From Heterocephalus glaber (lineage: Eukaryota > Chordata > Mammalia > Rodentia > Bathyergidae), in assembly GCF_000247695.1 (NCBI RefSeq), contig NW_004624778.1:9917868-9981867 (forward strand): 64,000 nucleotides of DNA. The letters are read 5' to 3'. The position numbers and the translations under genes are program-made. Below are positions 34,195 to 44,256 of this stretch, one piece after another (within the stretch, counting starts at the first letter, position 1; each line of letters starts with the position of its first letter). The notes beneath the pieces are model-generated. The model made no database searches. It was not told the origin of the DNA and worked only from the letters and a program-made list of their open reading frames with translations.

Positions 34195-34385
34195 ATGCAG
34201 GTACCGCACATTTGTTATGTCATTAATCTTTACAATAGTCTGAAACAAGAACTTTATTATACCCATTTTGCAGATGAAGAAACAGGCTCAGTAAGTTTAT
34301 GTTACTTGCCCAAGAACATACTGCTGATAACTTTTGGGATAGTTTGAAGCCAGGTCTGCCCAACTCTAGAACCTTTGGCCCTGAT
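34195..34385 (-). repeat. MIR SINE relic
   Basis: Inverted MIR: CCCATTTTGCAGATGAAGAA, ACAGGCTCAGTAAG, TTACTTGCCCAAGAACATAC. Confidence 0.85.
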
Positions 34386-35452
34386 CCACCCCCTCTCCCA
34401 GGGGCTGAATGAATGAAGGATTTGAAGGCTTCTGCCCTTTCAGTTCCTCAGTTTCCTGCCTGCCACACTGGTGTGCGATAGGCTAATAAGGTGACAGTGG
34501 GTGAGAAACAGAAGAAACATTCTCAGCATGTTCCAGGGGCAGTAACTTGGCTAGGGGAGGGAACAAGGGAAGCTGCAACCCAGAGTGGTTTTATGATGGT
34601 GAGGAGTGGCTGGAGATGCCATCTACACAGAAGAGGGTAGGTGTGTGTGTGTGGGGTAGGAGATTGGGGACAGGATGACATTGGAGAAGAGTCTGGGGTT
34701 GCTGTTGAGCCATGAGGAGGCATTTCTCCCTCTAACTCCTGCTCTCCTTAGCCCTTTGGTGAACGGTGTCAATCCTACTCTGGGAGAAACTGTCCCCATG
34801 TGTTTTGATCATTTTGATTCTTCCTGTAGCCAGTATAATGAAAGAGACAGGTGAGTGTGTCCTCAATGCCTAGGCATCTTACTGCCTTCCAGAGGGGCTG
34901 AACAGCCAGGTGCCTGTGGGTGGGAGCCCTGAGGGCCTGCCATCCAGCCAGGGATGCTCACATGAGGTTGGTGCTGCGGAGTTTTGTATTGGCAAAACCA
35001 GGAAGGGGAGGTGCCCTGATGGCAGTGGAGGAGGCTGTGGCCTCCACTGGAGTGGAGGTGGGTTGGGGGAATTGGACTCTTCCCTCACCTCATTCCTGAA
35101 ACTTGACTCAGTCCCAGAGCTCAGCATGGTCACCAATAAGACTTCCTCCATCTCCTCTGCTACCTCCCTAGGTTCCCTTCCCAGCCTGTGGCTGCCTGGT
35201 CATTAAATTAACTTGTTTTCCCTATGATCAGACATTAGGTTAGCTAGGTTTTGCCCCAGTCATTGCAGAAGTAGGGCATTTGGATGTAGACCCTAACATT
35301 TGTGCTAATGCAAGGGCCTCCTCCCAGCAGGTGCCAGGAGATGACAGGGAGTGGGTGAAGGAGACCAGGATTAGGGAAGAACATTCCTGGTCATGCTGAG
35401 ATGGAGGAGCCTGCTCAGCTGACCAGAAGCAGATGGCATACCAGACTTCACT
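34386..35452. other. Intergenic DNA, nothing recognised
   Basis: Moderately GC-rich unique sequence with a short GT run near 34642. No exon context. Confidence 0.4.
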
Positions 35453-35465
35453 CAGTCCTCTTTCT

Positions 35466-35512
35466 TTCTTTTTCTTTTTGGTACCAGGGATTGAACTTGG
35501 GTCCTTGTGACA
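35466..35512 (-). mobile_element. 5'-truncated ID-like SINE with perfect target duplication
   Basis: Only the 3' half of the element is present (T-rich tail, GGTACCAGGGATTGAACTTG, GGTCCTTGTGA). CAGTCCTCTTTCT at 35453-35465 and 35513-35525 is perfect, so the truncation was present at insertion. Confidence 0.9.
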
Positions 35513-36199
35513 CAGTCCTCTTTCTAAGAAGCAGGGGGCCAAGTGAGCACACTCTTGCTCTCCAGTCTCTACCTGGGGGATGGGGGACAGGGGCAGCTGT
35601 AGGGGGAGGGTGCCCGCGGCTCTGGGTTGGATGATTGCTCACCCCATCCATCTCTTCCTTACCTCTGGAAGCACCCCTAATAGCTCTTTCTGTTCCTGGC
35701 CCCTAAGGAGAACAATCTACTGAACTAAGAGGGAATTTACAAAGCTTTGCAAAAGAAGCTGAGAGGGAGCTGGCCAGCCCTCCTGAGTGAACAGAAATGA
35801 TGGCAAAGAGCACCAACGTCAGACAAGGCTGCTCTGTGACCATGGCAGACCAAGACAGAGAAAAGACCCCTCTCCTAGCAAAACCACCCAAACATGCAGA
35901 CATACACCTCACCTAGCTCACAGGAGTGGGGGCCACACCCCTTTGTTCTTGCCCCTTCTGGGTTAGAACCATGAAGCTACTCAGTCATAGAATGGTCCTG
36001 ATTCCTGGTTGTATTCGATGGAGAGAAAATCCCCACTTCCTTGAACCCTTCTCAAAGTCACTAAGCAGAAGCCCAAACTCTACACCAACTCCCTTCTACC
36101 TCCCTCTCACTGGGATCCACTGTAGTTCCCCAGCATATTCGATCTCCCTTGTTAAGGCCACATCTGTAGCTCCAAATCTGGTCCAAAGAGCTCAGTGGT

Positions 36200-36308
36200 C
36201 TTGACACAAGGTCTTATTAAGTTGCCCAGGCTAGGCTTCAGCTTGGAATCTTTCTCCCTCAGCCTCCCAGAGTGCTGGTATTACAGGTGTGTTCCACCAT
36301 GCCTAGCT
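36200..36308 (-). mobile_element. B1 SINE
   Basis: Inverted: ACAAGGTCTTATTAAGTTGC, CAGCCTCCCAGAGTGCTGGT, TTCCACCATGCCTAGCTT. Confidence 0.85.
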
Positions 36309-36469
36309 TCCCAATGGTCCTTGACTAATGGGCCTCAGCTGGTTGCAGGGTCCTCAGAATGAGAACAGAGACTTTTTCTTTCAGGTGCACTGTGCCTTGT
36401 CACACATCTGTTCTTACAGTATGCCAAGGCAAGACTTGGACTCAGCAGCCCTTCATTCCAGACCCAAGT

Positions 36470-36565
36470 CATGTTTCTGCCCCCAGCTACATGACCTTGA
36501 GCAAGGCCTTGACCTGAGAGTCTCAGTGACTGCAGCTATAAAATGGAACAGGACTTGCTCTGCTG
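36470..36565 (+). repeat. MIR SINE relic
   Basis: CTACATGACCTTGAGCAAGG, then GAGAGTCTCAGTGACTGCAG and CTATAAAATGGAACAGG. Confidence 0.65.
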
Positions 36566-36699
36566 CCAGTCTTGGAAGGGGAAGGAGCGAGACCTTGGAT
36601 GTTAAGGTGCCCTGGGAGGAGTCCGACCTTTGGGTAATTCACAGATTTACCCAGAATTCTGACCACGGAATTCATTTTCAACAGTTTTTAAATCAATAA

Positions 36700-37855
36700 A
36701 GCATTTAGTAAGCATAAAATTTGTTCCAGTTTTTTCTCTTTGGTTTTGTTTTCATATTAAATTTAAGTAAATTTTTCCTGTGTATTATTTTTATTTTATT
36801 CCCCCTTGGAGTTTTTATATCCCCTCCCCTCTCCTTCCTACTCCCTTCATCATAGTCTCTCCATTTGGCAAAGATCTATCTCCCTATTTCCCACTGTCTA
36901 TCTTTTATTTTGCTCTTTGATTTATTGATACTTTGAGTTTCTCATATGAAACCCAATTTCTCATATGAAACCATGTGGTTTTTAAGCATCTGCATCTGAT
37001 TTATTTCACTTAACATTATGAATTTGAGGTGCATCTAGTTTCCTAGAAATGACTCAAATGTATCCTTCTTTATAGCAGAGTAGTTCTCCATTGTGTATGA
37101 ACACCTCATTTTCTTTACCCATTCATCTATTGATGGACAAATAGGCCACTTCCTCAATTTAGCCATAATAAATTGTGCAGCTGTAAACATGGGTATGCAT
37201 GTATCATTGTAATATGATGTCTTTAACTCTTTAGCAAAGATACCTAGAAGGGGAATAGCTGGATCAAAGAGAAGTTCTACTTTAAGTTTTTTGAGGAATC
37301 TCCATAGTAATTTTCATAGTGATTGTACTAGTTTACATTCCCATTGACAATGGAGAAGGGTTCCTTTTCCCCACTGCACATTTGTTATTAATTGATTTCT
37401 TAATGATGGCCATTGTTTCTGGAACAAGATGGAATCTTAGTATTGTTTTGCCTTGAGTTTCTCTAATGGACAGTGATGTTGAACATTTTTTTCATGTATT
37501 TCTTGGCCATTTGTGCTTCTTCTGAGAAGTGTCTGTTCATTTCAGTTGCTCATTTTTTTTTTGGTACCGGGGATCGAACTAGGGACCTTGTGGTTGAGAG
37601 GCAGGCACTGAAACCACTGAGCTAAATCCCTGGCCGGGTTGCTCTTTTTTTTTGATTGGGTCTTTTATTCTGGGGAGTGGTCTATGTTTTGAGTTCTTTG
37701 TATTTTCTAGATATTAGTTCTCTGTTTGAGGTGTAGCTGGCAAAATTTTTCCCATTCCCTACATTGTCTCTTCACTCTATTGATTGTTTCCTTCACTGTG
37801 CAATTTGAAATGATCCCATTTGTTGATTCTTGATGTTATTTCTTATACAATAGGG
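36700..37855 (-). pseudogene. 5'-truncated antisense L1
   Basis: On the minus strand, ORF2 C-terminal region followed by a purine-rich 3' UTR. Characteristic antisense phrases are TTCACTTAACATTATGAATT, CCATTCATCTATTGATGGAC and GGGGAATAGCTGGATCAAAG. An ID-like SINE splits it at 37.55 kb. TTTCTCATATGAAACC occurs twice in tandem near 36938-36972. Confidence 0.88.
37553..37635 (-). mobile_element. ID-like SINE nested in L1
   Basis: Inverted: GGTACCGGGGATCGAACTAG to AGCTAAATCCCTGGCC. GTTGCTC lies on both sides. Confidence 0.92.
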
Positions 37856-37999
37856 GTTTTCAACACTTTTGAGAGTGAAGAGTGACACTATTAATTACTC
37901 TGAGCCAACATGTATAAACCAGGCCTCTCTCCAGCAAAATGAGAGGAAAGGTTACGTGCCCTTGGAGAAGCTATTTGAAATGAAGGCAGAGAGGTTGTG

Positions 38000-38560
38000 A
38001 GGTGCCCATGGGAGTTGGTGGGGTGTGGTGAAGTGAATGAGGGACCCTCCAAAGGCTATCCTCATGACCTGCAATTGTAGTTTTATTAGGACAAAGGGTC
38101 ATTGCAGAAGTGACTGAGGATGAGATCATCTCATTGAGGTAGGCCTTGAATCCAACAAGTGTCCTTATAAAGACAGAATAGTATTCAGGGGCCCAGGAAG
38201 CCATGAAGCCCCTGAGGTAGGGTTTGGAATGTTGTGCCCAAAAGCCAAGGGACACCTGGACTATAAGAAGCTGGAAGAGGCTGGGTGTGGTGCCTCACAT
38301 CTATAATCCCAGCACTTGGGAGGCTCAGGCAGGAAGATCATGTAGTGTTTGAGGCCAGCCTGAACTACATAGTGAGACCCTGTCTCAAACAAAACAAAAC
38401 AAAGCAAAACAAAACCCTGGAAGAGGCAGAAGGACCTCTTTTAGATTCTTTGTTGACATCTCGAATTTGGTCTTCTGGCACCAGAACTGAGAGTGGATAA
38501 ATTTCTGCTGTTTTAAGCAACATGTTTCTAGTAGTTCACTATGGCAGTCCGGGGAGACAA
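38000..38560 (+). mobile_element. MaLR/MLT1-like solo LTR relic
   Basis: TTTTATTAGGACAAAGGGTC, CCTTATAAAGACAGAATAG, GCACCAGAACTGAGAGTGGA and TAAATTTCTGCTGTTTTAAG resemble MaLR-type LTRs. A B1 insertion splits it. There is no internal region, so it reads as a solo LTR of an old retrotransposon. Confidence 0.6.
38281..38416 (+). mobile_element. B1 SINE nested in the LTR
   Basis: CTGGGTGTGGTGCCTCACAT to GTGAGACCCTGTCTCAAACA with an (AAAAC)n tail. CTGGAAGAGG at 38271-38280 and 38417-38426 is a perfect 10-bp target duplication. Confidence 0.94.
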
Positions 38561-39420
38561 ACAGTGGCTGGACACTTTCCCCTCCCAGGGATGCTGTCTG
38601 GGATGGCATCGTTCAGTCGTACCAAAAGTCACCTGATGATTCCTGGCCCCTCATGGGTTTTCAGCCTAGGACAGGGGGATGTACAGCTGCAGAGTTGCAA
38701 GGGTCTCTCCTTGTGTGCCAGCCCAACCTCTGCTCTTGCCCCAGCTGTGAGGAGAGAGCAGCTGTCTAAGCAGCTGGGGTCTGGGGGTGGCTCTTCTGTG
38801 GTGGGAAGAGTGGCTTAATCCACTCTGGCTGAGGTAGCAGCTGGCCAGGCCCTGGTCCAGGGCAAGGGAGTCTATGGGAAGCTGGTCAGCAGGACTGGCT
38901 GGGAGCCCAGGGGTGGGAGCAGGCCAGGGTGAAGTCAGATGGCCTATACCCTCCCCTCTCATTATCTAATAAACTTGCTCATGCTGAGGAGGCTTGGTTA
39001 TTCTTCCTCTTCCCTGGGGATGCAGGGAAGGAGGCGCCTCACATTTAGGGTGGAATTTCAAGGATTATTCTCAGTCTCTGGGAACTCTCAGTGTCTCTCC
39101 TTCCCCTTCTCTATCATATTCCCCATCATTGCATCACAATATTTTGACCAGTCTGAAATTCCTCCTAATCTGTAATATCCCACAACATCTTTCAGTAAGT
39201 AAATTCCTGAGGTCAAAGCCACTGAGCACACCGGTATGGATTTCCTAAGCAGGGAAGCAGTTGCCTGGAAGGAAGAGGAGAGAAAGGAGAAATCCAAAGG
39301 TAATTTTCACTTTCACATTTCTCCTGGGCCAGGCCTGCTGCCAAGCTTACAGAAAAAGTCGGAGGTTTCAGAATCTGCATCCCCTTTTCCACCAGCTCCC
39401 TTCTTTCTCCACACATTTCC
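38561..39420. other. Intergenic DNA, nothing recognised
   Basis: Unique sequence without repeat or coding family. Confidence 0.4.
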
Positions 39421-39434
39421 AGCCTTGCTCTTCT

Positions 39435-39536
39435 TCTTCTTCTTCTTCTTTTTTTTTTTCTTTTGTACCAGAGACCAAACTCAGGACCTTGCACTTGTGA
39501 GGCAGGTGCAATGCCACTGAGCTAAATCCCCAGCCC
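39435..39536 (-). mobile_element. ID-like SINE with (CTT)n tail
   Basis: Inverted copy whose tail reads as TTC/CTT triplets on the + strand. AGCCTTGCTCTTCT (39421-39434) and AGCCTTGTTCTTCT (39537-39550) are the target duplication. Confidence 0.93.
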
Positions 39537-39671
39537 TAGCCTTGTTCTTCTCATTCACCTCTTATTTTCTCCAAAGCTGGAGCTCTGGAGCTGAGCTGCT
39601 CTTCTGCTCTTCAGTCTCAGAAAATTCACAAGAAAGGGTAGAAGAAAACATTCCATTTAATAGTTTATACA

Positions 39672-39760
39672 GGGCCAGGGATTTAGCTCAGTGGTTCCAG
39701 CGCCTGCCTCACAAGTGCAAGGTCCCAAGTTCAATCCCTGGTACCCCCCTCCCCAAAAAA
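39672..39760 (+). mobile_element. ID-like SINE, first of a tandem pair
   Basis: GGGCCAGGGATTTAGCTCAG to TTCAATCCCTGGTACC, then a C/A-rich tail. AGTTTATACAG precedes it and ACTTTATACAG follows. Confidence 0.95.
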
Positions 39761-39771
39761 ACTTTATACAG

Positions 39772-39854
39772 GGCTGGGGATTTAGCTCAGTGGTTCCGCT
39801 GCCTGCCTTGCAAGCGCAAGGACCTGAGTTCGATCCCCACTACCAAAAAAAAAA
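39772..39854 (+). mobile_element. ID-like SINE, second of a tandem pair
   Basis: GGCTGGGGATTTAGCTCAGT to TTCGATCCCCACTACC and an A tail, followed by a third copy of the target (ATTTATACA at 39855). Confidence 0.95.
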
Positions 39855-39879
39855 ATTTATACACAATAAAGACAGTGTG

Positions 39880-42490
39880 CTCTTTGTGGTGATAGTTTTA
39901 AGGATTTTGGTAAATGCATATAATCAGGTAACCACCACCCAAGAATTGATAGAGTTTTATCATTCCCTAAATTCCATGTGCTGTTCTGTGGTAGTCATTG
40001 CTTCCTCTCAGCTCCTGACACCATTGATTTGTTCTTTATCTCTCTAATTTCAGTTTTCACAATGTCATGTAAATGGAATTATTCAATGTGTAGCCTTTTT
40101 GATTTGGTTTCTTTTAAATTTTTTTATTGGTACATATTTGTAGTTCATAGTGATCACATTCATTATGGAGAGTTGGTACATACACATGACATTTCTTAAG
40201 TTTTTTTAACCTGGATCTGGCTTCTTAACTTAGAAAAATGCATTTGAGATTCTTCCATGTCATGACGTAAGTGTAAATTAAGGGTTGTTTCCTCTTTATG
40301 ACATTATTCCATTTCATGATGTGACATAGTCTGTTTATCCACTCCTCAGTTGAAGGATATCTGGGTTGTCACTAGTTTTGAGGGATTATGAATAGAGCTG
40401 CAAGGAATATTTGCATATAGGTTTTCATTTCTCTTGGATAATACCTAGGGATTGGATTGCTGCATCATGTGGAAAGTAAATTCTTATCTTTACAAGATAC
40501 TCCAAAGTTTTCCAAAGTACATGTACCATTTTCCATTCCCCCCAGTTTGTAGAATTGCTCTAGAAATTTGTTGAAAAAGCTATTCTTTCTTCATTGCATT
40601 ACCTTTGCACTCTTGTCAAAATCATTTAGTATATTAGTGTGGGTCTGGATTCCCTATGCTGTTTTGTTAATATATGTATCTATACTTCTGCCAATACCAC
40701 ACCGTATTGATTACTATAGTTTAATAGTAAGTCTTAAAATCCAACTTTGTTCTTTTCTTCAAAGTTGTTTTAGTTATTCTAATTCCTTTGTTTTTCTATA
40801 TACATTTTAGAATCAACTTTTTTTTTTAGATCTACCAAAAAAGTCCTTCTGGGGTACTAAGATTGTATTGAATCTATCAATCAATTTGGGGATAATAGGC
40901 AACCTAACAATGTTGAATCTTCCTTTCTATGAACATTCTGTGTCTATCCATGTATCCTTGATTTCTTTAAGTAGTATTTTATATTTTTCAAAAAACAGCT
41001 CTTGCACATATTCTGTTAGATTTATACTTAAGTATTTCATGTTTAGTGCTATTATAAATAATATTTTAAAAATTGAATTCTTATTGTTCACAGCTGAGCT
41101 ATTGAAATGCAATCAAATTTTTTGTATGTTTATCTTATATCCTGCAACCTTGCCAAACTTACTTTTTAGTCCTAAGAGGATTTTATAGGTTTCTGGGGTT
41201 TTCTACAGAGATAATTATGTTATCTGTGAATAAAGAGAGTTTTGTTTCTTATTTTCCAGCCTACATGTCTTTTATTTCTTTACTTTCCTTATTGCATTGA
41301 TTAGAAATTCCAGAATAATGTTGAATAGGAGTGGTGAGAGAGGGCACCCTTACCTTATTCCTGATCTTAGGGGAAAGCATTCTGCTTTTCATCATTAAAC
41401 ATGCTGTTACCTGTAGGGTTTTTGTAGATGCCATTTGTCAAGTTAAGGAAACGTCTTCCATACCTAGTTTTCTGAGAGTTTTATCATGAAGGGATATTGA
41501 GTCTTGTCAAATACTTTTTTGTACCTAATAAAAGGATCACATGGTTTTTCTTTATTACTCTGTCAATATGATGAATTACATTGATTTTAAAATGTTGAAT
41601 CAGTCTTTCATCCCTGGGAAAAGCCTCACTTGCTTCTGGTGTATTATTTGTTTTATGTATTTCTAGATTCAGTTTGCTGATATTTTCTTAAGGATTTATG
41701 TATCTGTGTTCATGAGGTATGGATATGATTTTAAATTTCCTTTTCTTATAATACCTTTGTCTGGTTTTGTCATTAGGATAATACTGACCTTATAAAATTA
41801 GTTGGCCTTATAAAATGAATCCCTTAGTCCTGTTTTTGAAAGACACTGTAGAAATGGTATTATTTCTTCCTCAAATGTTTGGCAGAATAATGAAAAATTC
41901 TGAAGTTACTTTTGTTGAAAAATATTAAACTAATGATTAATTTATTTAATGGATACAGAACTAATCAATTTATCTCTTTATTTTTGAGTAAAGTTAGATA
42001 TATTAGTATGGGTTTATATCTGGATTCCCTATGCTGTTTTGGTATTTTATGTAAGAAATTGTCCCATTTCACCTAAATTGCTCAATTATCCCTGTAATGT
42101 CCATGAAGTCTGAAGCCCTGTACCCTTTTTTATTCCTTACTTGGTAATTTGTGTCTTCTCATTTTTTTTTTTACTATGCCCGTCTCATTTATTTTTTTAG
42201 CTATGCCTGGCTGGAAGTTTATTAGTTTATCAATTCCTCCTCCCCAAAGAACTAGCTTTGGTTCCACTAATTTTATCCATTTTTGTCTATTTTTTATTTT
42301 ATTGATTTCTAATCTTTATGGTGTTTCTTTGGGTTAATATGCTTTTCTTTTTTCTAGCTTGTTAAGGTAGAAACTTAGACTGCTAATTTGAGATCTTTCT
42401 TTGTTCCTAATAAGAGCATTTAGTGTTATAAACTTTCCCCAAAATACTACTTTAGTTGCATTCTACAAATTTTGACATATTGTGGGAGAA
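39880..42490 (-). pseudogene. Ancient L1, antisense, about 2.6 kb
   Basis: Reverse-complement L1 3' UTR and ORF2 C-terminal half. Landmarks: AATGTCATGTAAATGGAATT, TTTGTCTGGTTTTGTCATTA and CCTTATAAAATTAGTTGGCC. Diverged and full of stops, it is older than the rodent L1 copies here. Near 40.11-40.21 kb a younger L1 3' stub has inserted. Confidence 0.88.
40108..40212 (-). mobile_element. L1 3'-terminal stub inside ancient L1
   Basis: TTGGTACATATTTGTAGTTC and TTGGTACATACACATGACAT are the reverse complement of the rodent L1 end at 19.20-19.27 kb. The older L1 text resumes on both sides. Confidence 0.75.
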
Positions 42491-42524
42491 AACCATTTAA
42501 ATAGCAATAAAATATTTCAATTAT

Positions 42525-43110
42525 AGCTAGCGGTGTATCTTACTTTCTCATTGCTGAGACAAAATACCTGACACCCAAAGTTAAAGGAAGAAAGGTTCAT
42601 TTCAGCTCACAGTTTGTAGAGGTTTCAGTCCATAGTGAGCTGGCTCCAAGGGCCGGGGATTTAGCTCAGTGGTTCCAGCACCTGCCTCACAAGCGCAAGG
42701 TCTAGAGTTTGATCCCCGGTACCAAAAAAAAAAAAAAAAAAAAAATAGTGAGCTGGCTCCAGGGCAGAGTGGTATGGCAGAGGGGCATCACAGAGGAGAA
42801 ATAGCTCATGGCATGGCAGGCAGAAGGTAGCAAGCAGCAAGCAGTATCTGGCAGCAGCGGCAGCAGCCACAGCAGGCCAGCCTTCCCTCTCTCCCTTTAT
42901 ATTCCATCCAGGCTATAAGCCTATTGATTGGTGCCACCCATGTCCAGGGTGGGGCTTCCATTATCCATACCAGAACTATGCTAAACTCCTTATGTTATCA
43001 CACATACTTAATCCTAGTATTACACACTCTAGATCCAGCAACCTCCAAAAAGTCCCACCTCTGAGCACTTGTGGTGTTAGGGGATGTCTAAATACAAGCC
43101 ATAACGGTGT
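42525..43110. repeat. Unassigned interspersed repeat, split by a SINE
   Basis: The ends read CTTACTTTCTCATTGCTGAG and CTAAATACAAGCCATAACGG. I recall similar sequences (ending ACCATAACA) as dispersed in rodent genomes, but I cannot name the family. CAGCAGCGGCAGCAGCC near 42851 is locally repetitive. Confidence 0.5.
42649..42744 (+). mobile_element. Youngest-looking ID-like SINE
   Basis: GGGCCGGGGATTTAGCTCAG to TTTGATCCCCGGTACC with a pure A tail of about 22. ATAGTGAGCTGGCTCCA at 42632-42648 and 42745-42761 is a perfect 17-bp target duplication. Confidence 0.97.
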
Positions 43111-44000
43111 AGAATAAAAAAATAAATAAAAGTCTTAGACACAGACTAGAAGGTTGCAGAGGAAGTAGATACCACTAGCTGTTGAGAGTAGATAGGCAAG
43201 TCTTCATGAGGGAAGTGGGATTCGAACATGATAGAGTCTGGGGATGCCTGATCAATATTTATTCTACTCTTCCTTCTTAGAAACAGAATCTTGAGCAGGG
43301 AAGTCTATATTTCTCAGCCTCCCTTATAGTTAGATGTGGCCATGAGCCTAGGTTCTATCAGTGAGATGCAGCAGAGATGGCACAGAAACTTCTGGGAAGA
43401 CCCCTTAAAAAGATGCGACCAAAAAAACCCCGATGTGACCCTCAGGGGATGTTGCTTTTATTGCTCTTCCCTCCTTCCTTTTTTCTGCTTCTTGGTTGAT
43501 GTCTTGATCTGTCAGACAGCCTTGGGTGTGGTCTACGTACACTGAGGATAGCATAGCAAAGAGGCAGAAGGAGTTGGTTCCCTGGTGATTTCATGAAGTT
43601 ACCCTACTAGCCCTGCATTGCTCTCCACTAGTCTTACCTTACCCAGATAAACTCTATCCTTGGGTGTTGAAGGCACTCTTGAGGGGAGAAGGGGTTATTT
43701 TTTTTTATATGTGGCTGAGGCCAATCTTGATACTGATGGACAGATTTAGAGGATGTAGGGCATTTGGCAGAGGAATGAGGAGCAGCTCTGGAGAGAAGAC
43801 TGGAGAAGATGAATTGTGTTTCATGGATACCATTTTGTGTGACCAGGAGTAATATTAATAGGATGGTAGGAGCCACACTGTCAGAGGCCTTAAAGGAAGT
43901 TAAATGCCACTAGCATACTGGCAACCTTTGGTGAGTTGGTTTCTTTCTCTTGGTCTGCTTCCACATCTACAAAATCAGGGGGTTTACTTAGATCTGAAGC
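43111..44000. other. Intergenic DNA, nothing recognised
   Basis: Weak MIR-like text near 43910-43975. No coding family. Confidence 0.4.
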
Positions 44001-44082
44001 TTTTTTTTTGTATTAGGGATCAAACTCAGGACCTTGCACTTGTGAGGCAGGCAACAGCACCACGGAGCTAAATCCCTGGCCC
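44001..44082 (-). mobile_element. ID-like SINE
   Basis: Inverted: TGTATTAGGGATCAAACTCA to AGCTAAATCCCTGGCCC. TAGATCTGAA at 43989-43998 and 44083-44092 is a perfect repeat. Confidence 0.94.
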
Positions 44083-44227
44083 TAGATCTGAACCTTTTAA
44101 CCTGAAGTTCACATAGAGATCCACTGGGGTCTAAATCATATACCTTTGTGTTCATGTGCATTTTTTCAGAGAGGTCCATAACTTTTGTCAGATTCTCTAA
44201 GAGGTTTGTAGCTTCCCAAGAATTAAA

Positions 44228-44256
44228 ACAACAACAACAATAACAACAACAACACG
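44228..44256 (+). repeat. (AAC)n microsatellite
   Basis: ACAACAACAACAATAACAAC and onward, with one T interruption. Confidence 0.93.

Noticed and set aside
39542..40047. Overlapping 116- and 118-residue frames
   Set aside because: They are translations of the tandem ID-like SINEs and their flanks.
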